From contig NZ_CP133264.1 of the NCBI RefSeq assembly GCF_030915445.1, positions 4,621,208-4,685,207 on the forward strand: a stretch of DNA of 64,000 bases, written 5' to 3'. The position numbers were made by a program, and so were the translations under genes. Origin of the DNA: Clostridium sp. OS1-26 (GTDB lineage: Bacteria; Bacillota; Clostridia; Clostridiales; Clostridiaceae). Positions 1 through 9,085 of this stretch are shown in pieces (the first letter of the stretch is position 1; each line of letters begins with the position of its first letter). The notes under the pieces are model-generated. The model was not told where the DNA came from and ran no database searches. It saw only the letters and a list, made by a program, of their open reading frames with translations.

Positions 1-52
1 AATTTATGGTATTATTAACATAATAAATTAAATGCAAAAGGTGTGACTAAAG

Positions 53-838
53 ATGAAACGATTTTATTTTATATTTAATAGCGATGAACTGCTGGTTAAA
101 ATTAAAGACAAGCACATATCCTTCATCAATGATGATGATATGAATTTCCTAAAAATTAGTTTAATAAATTCAAACAGTTTTGTATCAGAAGATAACAATG
201 AATACATATTTGGAGAATTAGATAAACAAATAAATGTTATTGAGCCATTTCAGTTTATTAAAATTCGCTCACTTATAGCATTACTTGACATTCCTCTATT
301 TAATTTGGCTTCTAGAGCCCTTCACTTACTTAACTGGAATAGAACTTATAAGTATTGTAATAAATGCGGCTCTCCCCTTATGGATAAAGATGATGAAAGA
401 GCAAAAGTCTGCCCTAGCTGTGGTCTAATAGTTTATCCAAGAATATCGCCAGCAATAATAACTGCTGTTGTCAAGGATAACAAATTACTGCTAGCTCATA
501 ACGTTAACTTTAATAAAGATGTCTACAGCGTTATAGCTGGATTTGTAGAACCTGGGGAATCCTTTGAAGCTTGTGTTGCTAGAGAAGTTTTTGAGGAAAT
601 CGGAATACAAGTTAAGAATGTAAAATATTTTGGTAGCCAACCTTGGCCTTTCCCAGATTCTTTGATGGTAGCATTTACATGTGAATATAGCAGCGGTGAA
701 ATAAAAGTAGACGGAATAGAGATCAGCGATGCAGATTGGTATAGTGTAGAAGAGCTTCCTAAAATACCGACTAAGGGAAGTATAGCTCGCAATTTAATAG
801 AATGGTTTGTAGATAATTATAGGAATACAAAACAATAA
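53..838 (+). CDS. nudC: NAD+ diphosphatase (NADH pyrophosphatase), Nudix family
   Basis: This 261-residue protein matches the NudC family, which hydrolyses NAD(H) to NMN(H) and AMP and, in some bacteria, removes NAD caps from RNA. A zinc ribbon is formed by Cys102, Cys105, Cys120 and Cys123. The Nudix box starts at Gly163 and ends near residue 185, with the REVFEEIG core intact. The SQPWPFPDS motif at about residues 195-203, which marks NADH pyrophosphatases among Nudix enzymes, is also present. The N-terminal 95 residues are the variable NudC N-terminal domain. The ATG follows a purine-rich AAGGTG site. The protein is probably cytoplasmic. It stands alone: a structured repeat lies downstream and the next gene is on the opposite strand. 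Family assignment is firm; the physiological substrate is not shown by the sequence. Confidence 0.95.
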   Translation: MKRFYFIFNSDELLVKIKDKHISFINDDDMNFLKISLINSNSFVSEDNNEYIFGELDKQINVIEPFQFIKIRSLIALLDIPLFNLASRALHLLNWNRTYKYCNKCGSPLMDKDDERAKVCPSCGLIVYPRISPAIITAVVKDNKLLLAHNVNFNKDVYSVIAGFVEPGESFEACVAREVFEEIGIQVKNVKYFGSQPWPFPDSLMVAFTCEYSSGEIKVDGIEISDADWYSVEELPKIPTKGSIARNLIEWFVDNYRNTKQ

Positions 839-925
839 ACAACTTAATTACTAATAAATAATTTCTAAAAAGAATATCCCTACATAGTTAAAAAGAGCAC
901 ATACTAATATAGAGAAACTAACCAA

Positions 926-1202
926 AAAATTGACTTATACAGAGGGATATGCTTCTAAAGCTGAAGTAGATTTAAAAACTTTGTGCCAGTCTTAGTGAAG
1001 GGTTTTAAGAGAACCTTAGAACTTTAGAGTTGTTTGAGCACAGCGAGTTCTCAAAAGTTCTTAGGTTGTCTTGAAACACGCACTCTGTGTAAGCGACTAT
1101 CACCAAATCAAAGATTTGGGATATCTGCTTAAGCTTTAGACTGGCTAAAAGTTTTTAACGTGCTGAAGCTTGGAAGCATATCCCGGCGTATAAGTCAATT
1201 TT
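926..1202. repeat. Structured intergenic repeat, copy A
   Basis: This gene-free stretch is a nested inverted repeat. The ends pair as TTGACTTATAC (930) with GTATAAGTCAA (1188), then GGATATGCTTC with GAAGCATATCC, then a longer imperfect arm closing near 975 and 1145. Inside are two hairpins. One has a CCTTAGAACTTT stem and a loop containing TTTGAGCACAGCGAGTT. The other contains CCAAATC-n3-GATTTGG flanked by TATC and GATA. Related copies occur elsewhere in the window. It may be a structured RNA or a non-autonomous mobile element; no coding sequence is seen. Confidence 0.75.
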
Positions 1203-1246
1203 CGGCCTTAAAAACCTATAGTATGTACTCTTTTAATTTTGAGTAA

Positions 1247-3733
1247 CTATTTTTCTATTATTATATCTTCATATCTAACTATTCCAAGAGGACTAATTCT
1301 TACACCAATTACGCCTTCTCTTGAAGCATGTCCGAGCTGTGGATGATATAAGAATATCCAAGGTGAATCATCAACTATGATTTGCTGCAGCTCTTTATAT
1401 ACCTGAACCCTCTTATCAGGATTAATAATTTCTTTAGCCTTTTCCATCATTTCTGTAACCTTTGGATTATTATATCCAGTGAAGTCTGTAAAGTTAGAAG
1501 GATTAAACATAGGTTGAAGAAAATTATCCATATCTCCAGTATCTGATATCCATCTACTTAAAAACAAATCACTTCCATTTATTGATTCTGGGTTAAGATA
1601 TTTATCAGGACTTACCTTTTCCAAAGTACATTCAATCCCTACTTCTTTTAAATCATTTATAATTGATTGTGTTATTTTATAAAAAATTGTCTCATCACTT
1701 TCATCTCTAATTAAGATTCTAAACTTTGAGTTTCCTATTAAAACACGCTTTCTATCTAAAATTTCTCTTGCTAACCTTTGATTATAGGCAAAACCTGATA
1801 AGTAGTTATTGTCAACCATATTGGGAGGCATAGGTCCTTTAGCTTCCTCTCCAAGACCGCCTAATATTTCATCTATAATTTTCTTTTTATTAATCGCTAA
1901 ATTAAAGGCCTTCCTAATTTCATTGTCTTTTGCAAATATGGAATTTGATCGCAGATTAAAGCCAGCATAATAAGTTCCCATTACGCTTTTATATTTTATA
2001 TCTAAGCCTTTAACTTTTGACAATTCTTCCATCTGTTTTTTATTGTCTATTGTAACAAAGTCACATTCATTATCGATAAAGCTTTCTATGGACTTTATTC
2101 CTTCAAATCTTACAATGATTTTATCCACATATGGAGAACCACCAAAATAATTATTAAAAGCAGTTAACACACATCTATCCTTTTCAATACTTTCTAAAAT
2201 ATATGGACCACAGCCAGTGAATTTTCCTTTCTCAACATCTTCTTTAGCAAGTATAGAGCAAACATATTGTCCAAGATTAAGTAAAAATCCAGTGTATGGT
2301 CTTGTGAGTTTGAGTGAAACTCTATGCTTATCAAGTATTTTTATACCCTTAACTTCTTGCGCGATTCCTTCATTATATTCTTTTGCACCATCAATTTGTT
2401 CTAAGAACCAACTGTTTGGAGACTTTAGGGATGGCCTTAATAATCTCTCATATGTATATTTAATATCCTCTGCTGTTATTTCTCTACCATTATGAAACTT
2501 AGCACCTTTTCTTAGGTTAAATATCCATGTTAAGTTGTCCTCTTCAACATACCAGCTTTTTGCGACTCCAGGAGTAATTTCTCCGGTAGAGCTTATTAGC
2601 AGCAATCCACCATGTACATTATATAGAATTTGTCCACTCTGAGTATCAATTGCAAGCTGTGGATCATAGTCTAATGGAGACTCACTTAAAAATGTTGTAA
2701 GCACTAACTCAGCTTTTTCATCTGTTTCAATCTTGTCTAAAAGCTTTGTAGATATGCTTTGGAGATCTTTTGAAACATTTGAAAGAATACTTAGTGAGGT
2801 TTTAGTATATTGAGTATTTAGTGATGCAGTTTCTACCATGCACATAACCTTCTCAGAGGTTCTATCCATTTCTTCTGTAGAAGATATTATGTTTTCAAGG
2901 CTTTCAGTCTGTTTAGAGACTGCTGCATTAATCTCCTCTGCTACCTCGCTAGTAGTACTTACAGCATTTATTATGTTATTAAATACTTCTTTAGTATTTT
3001 TTCCAATATCACTTCCCTCTAATACTTTCTCCATGCTTTTATTCATAGCGCCTATAGTTTCATCTATACTACTATTTATTTCATTAATAGTAGTTGATAT
3101 ATGTCCAGCTGATTCTGCACTTCTCTGAGCAAGATTTTTAACTTCTTGAGCAACTACTGCAAACCCTCTTCCAGCTTCTCCAGCTCTAGCTGCTTCAATA
3201 GATGCATTTAAGGATAAAAGATTTGTATGATTTGCTATATCTTTAATAATTGCAAGCATTTCATTTATATGAGCTGCTTTTAAACTTAAATCGTTTACTA
3301 CTCTTTTAGCATTTTGAACGGACAGTTCAATTTCATTCATAGCTGATATAGAGCTGTCTACTGCATCGCTACCTTCTCTAGCTATTTCCATTGTCTGTTC
3401 TGCTATACGTTTTGAGTTCTCAGTACTTGCAAAAACTTCCTCAGCTAATGCTGAGTAATTACTTATTTCATTTACAACTTTTTCAATAGATTCTTTTTGT
3501 ATTTCGGCATTTTTAGCAATATCTTGTGTTAACGATATTAAGTTTTCAGCTGCAAAACCAGTTTCTTCAATCTTATCATTTATCCTTGTTACTATGCATT
3601 TTTGATTATGTTTTAAAAGACTTAATTCATTTTTATTTTGCATGTTATGCAAAATTTCATTTTTAAGTGGCCTATAAACAGCTTCCTTATCTAAGTTTTC
3701 TTTACTTTTTTTCCATCTAAACATTAACTTCAC
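1247..3733 (-). CDS. Soluble chemoreceptor signalling domain fused to family 5 solute-binding domain
   Basis: This 828-residue protein joins two domains that are normally separate. Residues about 60-330 form a methyl-accepting chemotaxis signalling coiled coil, with the conserved hairpin tip at about 161-205 (IANHTNLLSLNASIEAARAGE and GRGFAVVA). Residues about 342-828 match the extracellular solute-binding protein family 5 (oligopeptide or nickel type), including a FHNGREITAEDIKYTYERL-type segment and a GPYIL segment. I see neither a signal peptide nor a transmembrane helix, so the whole protein should be cytoplasmic. The usual use of a family 5 domain is outside the membrane; SgrR of enteric bacteria is a known cytoplasmic exception. 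I infer a cytoplasmic receptor that senses a small ligand and signals to CheA. The gene is monocistronic. The ligand cannot be predicted. Confidence 0.88.
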   Translation of the reverse strand: MKLMFRWKKSKENLDKEAVYRPLKNEILHNMQNKNELSLLKHNQKCIVTRINDKIEETGFAAENLISLTQDIAKNAEIQKESIEKVVNEISNYSALAEEVFASTENSKRIAEQTMEIAREGSDAVDSSISAMNEIELSVQNAKRVVNDLSLKAAHINEMLAIIKDIANHTNLLSLNASIEAARAGEAGRGFAVVAQEVKNLAQRSAESAGHISTTINEINSSIDETIGAMNKSMEKVLEGSDIGKNTKEVFNNIINAVSTTSEVAEEINAAVSKQTESLENIISSTEEMDRTSEKVMCMVETASLNTQYTKTSLSILSNVSKDLQSISTKLLDKIETDEKAELVLTTFLSESPLDYDPQLAIDTQSGQILYNVHGGLLLISSTGEITPGVAKSWYVEEDNLTWIFNLRKGAKFHNGREITAEDIKYTYERLLRPSLKSPNSWFLEQIDGAKEYNEGIAQEVKGIKILDKHRVSLKLTRPYTGFLLNLGQYVCSILAKEDVEKGKFTGCGPYILESIEKDRCVLTAFNNYFGGSPYVDKIIVRFEGIKSIESFIDNECDFVTIDNKKQMEELSKVKGLDIKYKSVMGTYYAGFNLRSNSIFAKDNEIRKAFNLAINKKKIIDEILGGLGEEAKGPMPPNMVDNNYLSGFAYNQRLAREILDRKRVLIGNSKFRILIRDESDETIFYKITQSIINDLKEVGIECTLEKVSPDKYLNPESINGSDLFLSRWISDTGDMDNFLQPMFNPSNFTDFTGYNNPKVTEMMEKAKEIINPDKRVQVYKELQQIIVDDSPWIFLYHPQLGHASREGVIGVRISPLGIVRYEDIIIEK

Positions 3734-3920
3734 CTCATTTGACTATTACAACTACTTTATTCTACAGTATTTTAGCATATTTTTCAAAACATTTCCTCTA
3801 CATTTCGTTTATTGACATTTTTCTCAATAAAAGCTACTTATAAAAATAAATTTGCTAATTTTTTCCCTGCATTTTTCAAAATTTAATTGTGTCTTAATTG
3901 CTTGAATAATTACTTTTAAA

Positions 3921-3948
3921 CAAAAAGATGCTGGTTTAACCCAGCATC
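3921..3948 (-). terminator. Terminator after the CNNM/CorC gene
   Basis: On the minus strand GATGCTGG and CCAGCATC form a stem with a short loop, followed by TTTTTG. It lies 36 bases beyond the stop codon of the gene at 3984-5288. Confidence 0.8.
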
Positions 3949-3983
3949 CAATGTTCAAACAATACTTATTGATATTATATTTA

Positions 3984-5288
3984 TTATCCTATATAAACTT
4001 TAAGTTCTTCTATTCTTTTTTCATTTACCTTCTCAATTTTAAACTTTAAGTTATCATATTCAACAGTACTATCATCATCATCTTTAGGTATAGTTCCTAA
4101 AAGTGTTACTACAAATCCTCCGATAGTATCTATATCATCTGAAGGTAAATTGATATTTAAACTTTCATTAACTTCATCTATTGGTATTAATCCATTAACT
4201 AAATAGGTATTTGAATCAATTTTCTTAATGTAATCTGTATTTTCATCATACTCATCAAATATATTCCCCATAATTTCTTCAATTAAGTCTTCTATTGTTA
4301 AAATACCTGAAAATCCTCCATATTCATCAATCAATATGGCCATATGATTATTTGTACTCTGTAACTCTCTAAATAAAGCGTCTATATTCTTAGTTTCTGG
4401 AACAAAATGAGGCGGTCTCAGAAGAGTTTTTATATTTATATTTTCAATATCTTTATTTTTTAATTGAATAAATAGATCTTTCATATATAAAACACCAATA
4501 ATATTATCAATGTCATCTTCATATATAGGTATTCTTGAATATTGTTCTTCTGATATCTGATTTAAGAGTTCGTCAATTGGAGTATCTAACTCTAAAGCAA
4601 ATACATTTATTCTTGGAGTCATTATTTCCTTAGCTAAAGTATCATCGAATTTAAAAATGCTATCTATCATGTCCTTTTCAATTTCATTAATAACTCCATT
4701 CTCTTCTCCAACCTTAATCATTGATCGTATTTCTTCTTCTGATACTTTTTCTTCAAGGTTGTCTAAATTCATGCCAAATATTTTAACTAGTATATTTGTT
4801 GATGCTGTGAGCATTTTTACAAATGGAGAAGAGATTTTAGATATAAATAATATTGGTTTAATTGAAAACATAGCTATTTGTTCTGATTTTTGTAATGCAA
4901 TTCTTTTTGGAAATAGTTCTCCAAAAACCAAAGTAACATATGACAGTAGCACTGTTATAACAACAACAGATATTTCGTCACTTCCTGGTATACTAAACTT
5001 ATTTAGTACATTTGAAAGATGCTTAGATATCTTTGTTGCTGCAGCTGCACTGGCTAAAAAGCCTGCCAAGGTGATTCCAACCTGAATTGTAGCTAAAAAT
5101 TTACTAGGCTCATTTAAAAGTTTTAGCAAATACTTTGCTTTTACATTACCTTCTTCAGCAAGATGATTAACTTTATTCTTGTTTAAAGAAACTATAGCCA
5201 TCTCTGAAGCTGAAAAAAAAGCATTAATTAGAACTAAAACTAAGATAAATAATAACTCTAGTAAAATACTACTCGGACCATTGTCCAT
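3984..5288 (-). CDS. CNNM/CorC-HlyC family membrane protein with CBS pair
   Basis: This 434-residue protein has the DUF21 (CNNM) transmembrane domain at about residues 1-190, starting with a hydrophobic helix followed by the family segment NAFFSASEMAIVSLN. A pair of CBS domains follows at about 205-330 and a CorC/HlyC C-terminal domain at about 345-434. Members are annotated as haemolysins or as magnesium and cobalt efflux proteins. Divalent cation export is the better-supported role in characterised relatives, and haemolytic activity should not be assumed. The protein is an inner-membrane protein with a cytoplasmic CBS regulatory part that usually binds adenine nucleotides. The start ATG has an upstream GGGGG-rich site. 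It has its own terminator and is probably a single-gene unit. Confidence 0.88.
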   Translation of the reverse strand: MDNGPSSILLELLFILVLVLINAFFSASEMAIVSLNKNKVNHLAEEGNVKAKYLLKLLNEPSKFLATIQVGITLAGFLASAAAATKISKHLSNVLNKFSIPGSDEISVVVITVLLSYVTLVFGELFPKRIALQKSEQIAMFSIKPILFISKISSPFVKMLTASTNILVKIFGMNLDNLEEKVSEEEIRSMIKVGEENGVINEIEKDMIDSIFKFDDTLAKEIMTPRINVFALELDTPIDELLNQISEEQYSRIPIYEDDIDNIIGVLYMKDLFIQLKNKDIENINIKTLLRPPHFVPETKNIDALFRELQSTNNHMAILIDEYGGFSGILTIEDLIEEIMGNIFDEYDENTDYIKKIDSNTYLVNGLIPIDEVNESLNINLPSDDIDTIGGFVVTLLGTIPKDDDDSTVEYDNLKFKIEKVNEKRIEELKVYIG

Positions 5289-5502
5289 TAATTATTCCCC
5301 CTAACACAAATAAGAAATATAGAGTAAATTATAACATAAATTCGTCTGATATTAAAATATCGTAGACAATCAAATGCTACGTATAATCTCATTTATTCGC
5401 TTTAACAGACAAATACATAATATTATATAAGGAATTTATATCTTTTATTCTTGAAATATCTTAAAATCTTTAAATTTTGGAAGGATTTATAGAAGTTAAA
5501 AT

Positions 5503-5533
5503 AAAACTGGCACATAACACATGCCAGTTTTTT
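5503..5533 (-). terminator. hisS terminator
   Basis: On the minus strand AAACTGGCA and TGCCAGTTT form a stem followed by a T-rich run, just beyond the hisS stop codon. Confidence 0.8.
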
Positions 5534-5537
5534 AGAT

Positions 5538-6854
5538 TTACAGTTTTACTTTATTAATTATTTCTTCTACGGATAAACTAGATTGTTCCCCAGTATTCAT
5601 GTCTTTTAGCGTTAATATTTTGCTGCTAACTTCTTCCTCACCAATTATTATAACAAACGGTATTCTTAGCTTATTGGCATATGAAAGTTTTTTATTAAAT
5701 TTATTATTTTCTAAATAAACTTCTGAAATAATATTATTTTCTCTTAATTGTTTAACAACTTCTACTGAGTACCCCATAGTTTCCCCCATAGGAACAACTA
5801 GCACCTTTGTTAAGGATGAGGATGCATTTTCTTTTAGGATTCCCAGTTCTCTTAGTTGAGAGAACAATCTAGTTAACCCTATAGATATTCCAACACCTTG
5901 AAGTTTTTGATTAGTGTAATGCCCTGCTAGATCCTCGTAACGCCCACCAGAGCATATTGATCCGATATTAGGGTAATCATCAAGCATTGTTTCATAAACT
6001 GTTCCAGTGTAATATTCTAGTCCCCTCGCTATTTTTAAATCTATAATATAATTTTTTTCTGGAACTCCAAAACACCCAATATAATGAATAACCTTAGATA
6101 GTTCATCTATACCAACCTTAAAGTCTTCATTTTCAATATTTAGCTCTGTTAGTGAATTTAATATTTCTTGATTACTTCCCTTTATATCAATAAAATTAAC
6201 TATTTTATCAACAGCAGCTTCATCTAATCCTAACTCCTTCAGTTCCTTACAAACTGCCTCCATACCTACTTTATCTACCTTATCAATGATTCTTAATACC
6301 TCTACACCATTTGAAATTCCAAGGTAACTAAAAAATCCATTTAAGATTTTTCTATTATTTATACGTATTTTAAAAGAACTTAATCCAATTTCTGTGAATA
6401 TTGAATATATTATGCTTGGAATCTCTGCATCATTAATTATGCTTAATTCTCCATTGTTAATGATATCTATGTCGCATTGATAAAATTCGCGGTAACGTCC
6501 TTTCTGATTTCTTTCACCTCTAAATACCTTACCTATTTGATATCTGCGGAATGGAAAAGTTAAATCAGACATATGCTGAGCAGAATATCTAGCAAAAGGA
6601 ACTGTTAAGTCAAATCTCAATGATATATCATTGCTTCCTTTAGTAAATCTATAAATTTGCTTATCAGTTTCTTGCCCTCCCTTAGCTAATAATATTTCTG
6701 TTTTTTCTATTATAGGAGTATCCATAGGTATAAAACCGCTTTTTTCATAATTATTCCTAATAATATCCATAATATTATTAAATACAATTTGATCCGCTGG
6801 TAGTAACTCCATGAATCCTGGTAAAGTTGATGGTTTAATAAACTGTTTTTCCAT
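5538..6854 (-). CDS. hisS: Histidyl-tRNA synthetase
   Basis: This class II synthetase charges tRNA-His. Class II motif 2 is visible around FRGERNQKGRYREFYQ, the HisRS signature GLEYYTGTVYE is intact, and motif 3 appears as GVGISIGLTRL near residue 320. The C-terminal anticodon-binding domain occupies about the last 95 residues. The length, 438 residues, is normal. I chose the second of two nearby in-frame ATGs, because the AGGAGG site lies only one or two bases before the first and seven before the second. Unlike many clostridial hisS genes, it is not followed by a bacterial-type aspS. Its leader carries no T-box motif; instead it has a short open reading frame with four consecutive His codons and a terminator, described separately. 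Confidence 0.96.
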   Translation of the reverse strand: MEKQFIKPSTLPGFMELLPADQIVFNNIMDIIRNNYEKSGFIPMDTPIIEKTEILLAKGGQETDKQIYRFTKGSNDISLRFDLTVPFARYSAQHMSDLTFPFRRYQIGKVFRGERNQKGRYREFYQCDIDIINNGELSIINDAEIPSIIYSIFTEIGLSSFKIRINNRKILNGFFSYLGISNGVEVLRIIDKVDKVGMEAVCKELKELGLDEAAVDKIVNFIDIKGSNQEILNSLTELNIENEDFKVGIDELSKVIHYIGCFGVPEKNYIIDLKIARGLEYYTGTVYETMLDDYPNIGSICSGGRYEDLAGHYTNQKLQGVGISIGLTRLFSQLRELGILKENASSSLTKVLVVPMGETMGYSVEVVKQLRENNIISEVYLENNKFNKKLSYANKLRIPFVIIIGEEEVSSKILTLKDMNTGEQSSLSVEEIINKVKL

Positions 6855-6892
6855 TTTCATTCCTCCTGAATTATTTTCTATTTTATTTACAT

Positions 6893-7023
6893 AAAAAACC
6901 CATGCAGGCTTTGTACCTACATGGGTAATAATTTACTAAATTAACTACCATCACCATAGATACAACTGCTATAAATTCAAGCAGACCTACATCTATGGTT
7001 ATTTTCCATGACGTAAGTCTCTA
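6893..7023 (-). promoter_or_regulatory. hisS attenuator: alternative stems and intrinsic terminator
   Basis: Downstream of the His-codon leader peptide the transcript can fold in alternative ways. The His-codon segment ATCACCAT can pair with ATGGTGAT near 6950. That downstream strand can instead be partly taken by ACCATAGA/TCTATGGT. The terminator pairs ACCCATGTAGG with CCTGCATGGGT and ends in TTTTTT at about 6893. An upstream ATGTAGGT segment can compete for the terminator's 3' arm (GCCTGCAT). These competing helices are what ribosome-mediated attenuation needs; which pair forms under starvation is not resolved here. Confidence 0.7.
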
Positions 7024-7071
7024 CTAATGATGGTGATGAGTTGTTTTAAACATTATAATTAAGCTTTGCAT
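7024..7071 (-). CDS. Histidine-rich leader peptide upstream of hisS
   Basis: A 15-codon reading frame encodes MQSLIIMFKTTHHHH, ending in four consecutive histidine codons (CAT CAC CAT CAT) just before a TAG stop. GGAG lies eight bases before the ATG, a good ribosome binding position. An internal ATG at 7053 would give a 9-residue version. The frame ends inside a set of mutually exclusive stems that lead to a terminator before hisS. By analogy with the his operon leader of enteric bacteria, a ribosome stalled on the His codons when charged tRNA-His is scarce should alter folding and allow hisS transcription. The peptide itself probably has no other function. No T-box consensus (GGTGGNACC) is present. 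Confidence 0.75.
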   Translation of the reverse strand: MQSLIIMFKTTHHHH

Positions 7072-7293
7072 AATTTTTTCTCCTAAATATATAATATTTA
7101 TAATTATAATATATCACATTAAATTATTAAAGTACAATATTCCTTTTTTATTATTATATGCATTATTTATTATAACTTTCTTTTTTATATTGAAATACAG
7201 CAAATTTCGATGATTTACTATTAAAACATATATTTTTTTAAAATGTCATAATATAATAAAGCTCTACACTATAGGAGAAAGAGGTTGATCTAT

Positions 7294-8085
7294 ATGATAA
7301 AGCTTATAGCAAGTGATATGGATGGTACATTATTAAATGAACATGATAAATTAAATGAAGAATTTTTTCATATAATAGAGAAGCTTAAGGAAAGAAATAT
7401 AATATTCGTTGCCGCAAGCGGCAGGCAATACTACAATCTTGAAAATAAGTTTTCCAGAGTTAAGAATGATATAATATATGCCGCTGAAAATGGAAGCTTT
7501 GTAGTTTATGAAGGTGAAGAGATCTATTCTAGTATATTAGATAAAAATAGAGTCAAAGAGCTCATAAAAATTGGAAGAGAACTCGACTGCTGCGAAATAA
7601 TATTATGTGGTAAAAAATCAGCATATATTGAGAAAAATTATAAAGAATTTATAGAGGAAGTTGAAAGATATTATTTAAAATATAAAATAGTTGATGATCT
7701 CGATGAGGTTGACGATGATATTTTAAAGTTTACACTATGCGATTTTAAAGGATCTGCTGAAAATTCAAACAACGTATTTGAACCAATTTGGGGAAAGTCA
7801 CTTCAAATTACTGTATCCGGACAAATTTGGCTTGACATTATTAATAGAGATGTACATAAGGGTGTAGCTATTAAATACATTCAAGAAAAATTAAATATAA
7901 CCGCTGAAGAAACAATGGTTTTTGGTGATTATTTTAATGATGTAGAAATGTTTAAATCCGCTTATTACAGTTATGCAATGGATAATGCACCAGAAGAGGT
8001 TAAAAAACATGCTAGATTTATTGCTAAAAGCAATAGAGAAAATGGAGTATTGGAAGTTATAAAAAATGAGGTTTTAAACAAGTAG
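7294..8085 (+). CDS. Cof-type HAD-superfamily phosphatase
   Basis: This roughly 263-residue protein is a Cof/YidA-type haloacid dehalogenase hydrolase. Motif I is SDMDGTLL near the N-terminus, with the two aspartates that form and protonate the phospho-enzyme intermediate. Motif II is the serine of AASGR, a lysine lies in the cap region, and motif IV is FGDYFNDVEM near residue 215, which binds magnesium. The large C2-type cap between motifs II and IV is typical. These enzymes dephosphorylate sugar phosphates, FMN or similar metabolites, and the substrate cannot be told from sequence. An upstream in-frame TTG at 7285 exists. The ATG at 7294 is better spaced from the GGAGAAAGAGG site, so I prefer it. 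Confidence 0.9.
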   Translation: MIKLIASDMDGTLLNEHDKLNEEFFHIIEKLKERNIIFVAASGRQYYNLENKFSRVKNDIIYAAENGSFVVYEGEEIYSSILDKNRVKELIKIGRELDCCEIILCGKKSAYIEKNYKEFIEEVERYYLKYKIVDDLDEVDDDILKFTLCDFKGSAENSNNVFEPIWGKSLQITVSGQIWLDIINRDVHKGVAIKYIQEKLNITAEETMVFGDYFNDVEMFKSAYYSYAMDNAPEEVKKHARFIAKSNRENGVLEVIKNEVLNK

Positions 8086-8126
8086 TAAATAAGTTGATTG
8101 CTGAATGCTTATTATATTTTAATATA

Positions 8127-8164
8127 ACATAAAACCTATCAGATACATTTAATAGGTTTTATGT
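8127..8164. terminator. Bidirectional terminator between HAD and LysR genes
   Basis: ACATAAAACCTAT and ATAGGTTTTATGT form a long stem between two convergent genes, with A/T-rich flanks on both sides, so it can end transcription in both directions. Confidence 0.75.
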
Positions 8165-8176
8165 TTATTCTATATG

Positions 8177-9043
8177 TTACACCTCAAAAAATTCTAAAAA
8201 ATGCTTAGCTGCAGTTGATAAATATCTATCTTTTCTCCATATTGCTGCTATACTTGTTTCTAAAGATGGTTCACTAATATCTTTATAATTTAAATTTGTG
8301 TTCTTAACAAGCTCCAATGCAGTCTTAGGTACAATGGCTATACCAATGCCAGATTGAGCCCATAATAATGTGGTTCTCGCATCATCGTTTTTACAAATTA
8401 TTTTTGCTTCAAATCCTATCTTAAGACAAGACTCAGATATTATCTTTTCAAACCTTCTATATATAATTAATGGTTTGTCTATTAAATCAGTAAGAGATAT
8501 AACTTTGTCTTCTTCAAGCCAATTACAGTCTTTCGCATATACTGCTATCATAGGTTCTTTTGATAGAAATCTCACTTCAAATTCATCTGTATTAAAAGGG
8601 GTCCTCACAATTCCAATTTCTATTACACCATTATTTAATATCTCTAATATTCTAAAAGTGTTTCCTTCCCATACCTCAAAACTTACACCAGGATACTCAC
8701 TATGAAAGCTTTTTATTCTCTCTGGAAGAAGTGTAGCTCCAGAAGAAGATACTGTACCTATAGACAACGTTCCTTTTAGCCCAGTACCAAAATCCTTTAA
8801 TTCTTTAACTGTAGACTGCGCTAGTTCTAGCATTTGTTCAGCTCTATTGCGTAATATTTTACCAGCATCTGTTAGTTGAATTTTACGACTCCCTCTTTCA
8901 ACAAGCTTAACGCCTAACTCTTCCTCAAGCAGCTTTAGATGGTAACTAAGGGGTGGTTGAGCAATATTTAATCTTTTTGCAGCTCCTGTTATTTGCCCTT
9001 CTTCAGCTATTGCCAAAAAATATTTAAGTTGCTTTATATCCAT
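8177..9043 (-). CDS. LysR-family transcriptional regulator
   Basis: This 288-residue protein has the LysR winged helix-turn-helix at residues 1-60 (MDIKQLKYFLAIAEEGQITGAAKRLNIAQPPLSYHL region, with the typical AA-LNIAQPPLS recognition helix). A periplasmic-binding-like effector domain follows at about 90-288. It is divergent from a TauE/SafE exporter gene with 133 bases between them, the usual LysR arrangement for controlling a neighbour. A 9-base inverted repeat in that gap (ATACATATT...AATATGTAT) resembles a LysR box. The effector is not identifiable; sulfite or another sulfur oxyanion is possible given the exporter family, but this is inference. Confidence 0.92.
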   Translation of the reverse strand: MDIKQLKYFLAIAEEGQITGAAKRLNIAQPPLSYHLKLLEEELGVKLVERGSRKIQLTDAGKILRNRAEQMLELAQSTVKELKDFGTGLKGTLSIGTVSSSGATLLPERIKSFHSEYPGVSFEVWEGNTFRILEILNNGVIEIGIVRTPFNTDEFEVRFLSKEPMIAVYAKDCNWLEEDKVISLTDLIDKPLIIYRRFEKIISESCLKIGFEAKIICKNDDARTTLLWAQSGIGIAIVPKTALELVKNTNLNYKDISEPSLETSIAAIWRKDRYLSTAAKHFLEFFEV

Positions 9044-9085
9044 AAAAAATCATCACCTCTGATATACAATTTTTATATCGAACAG

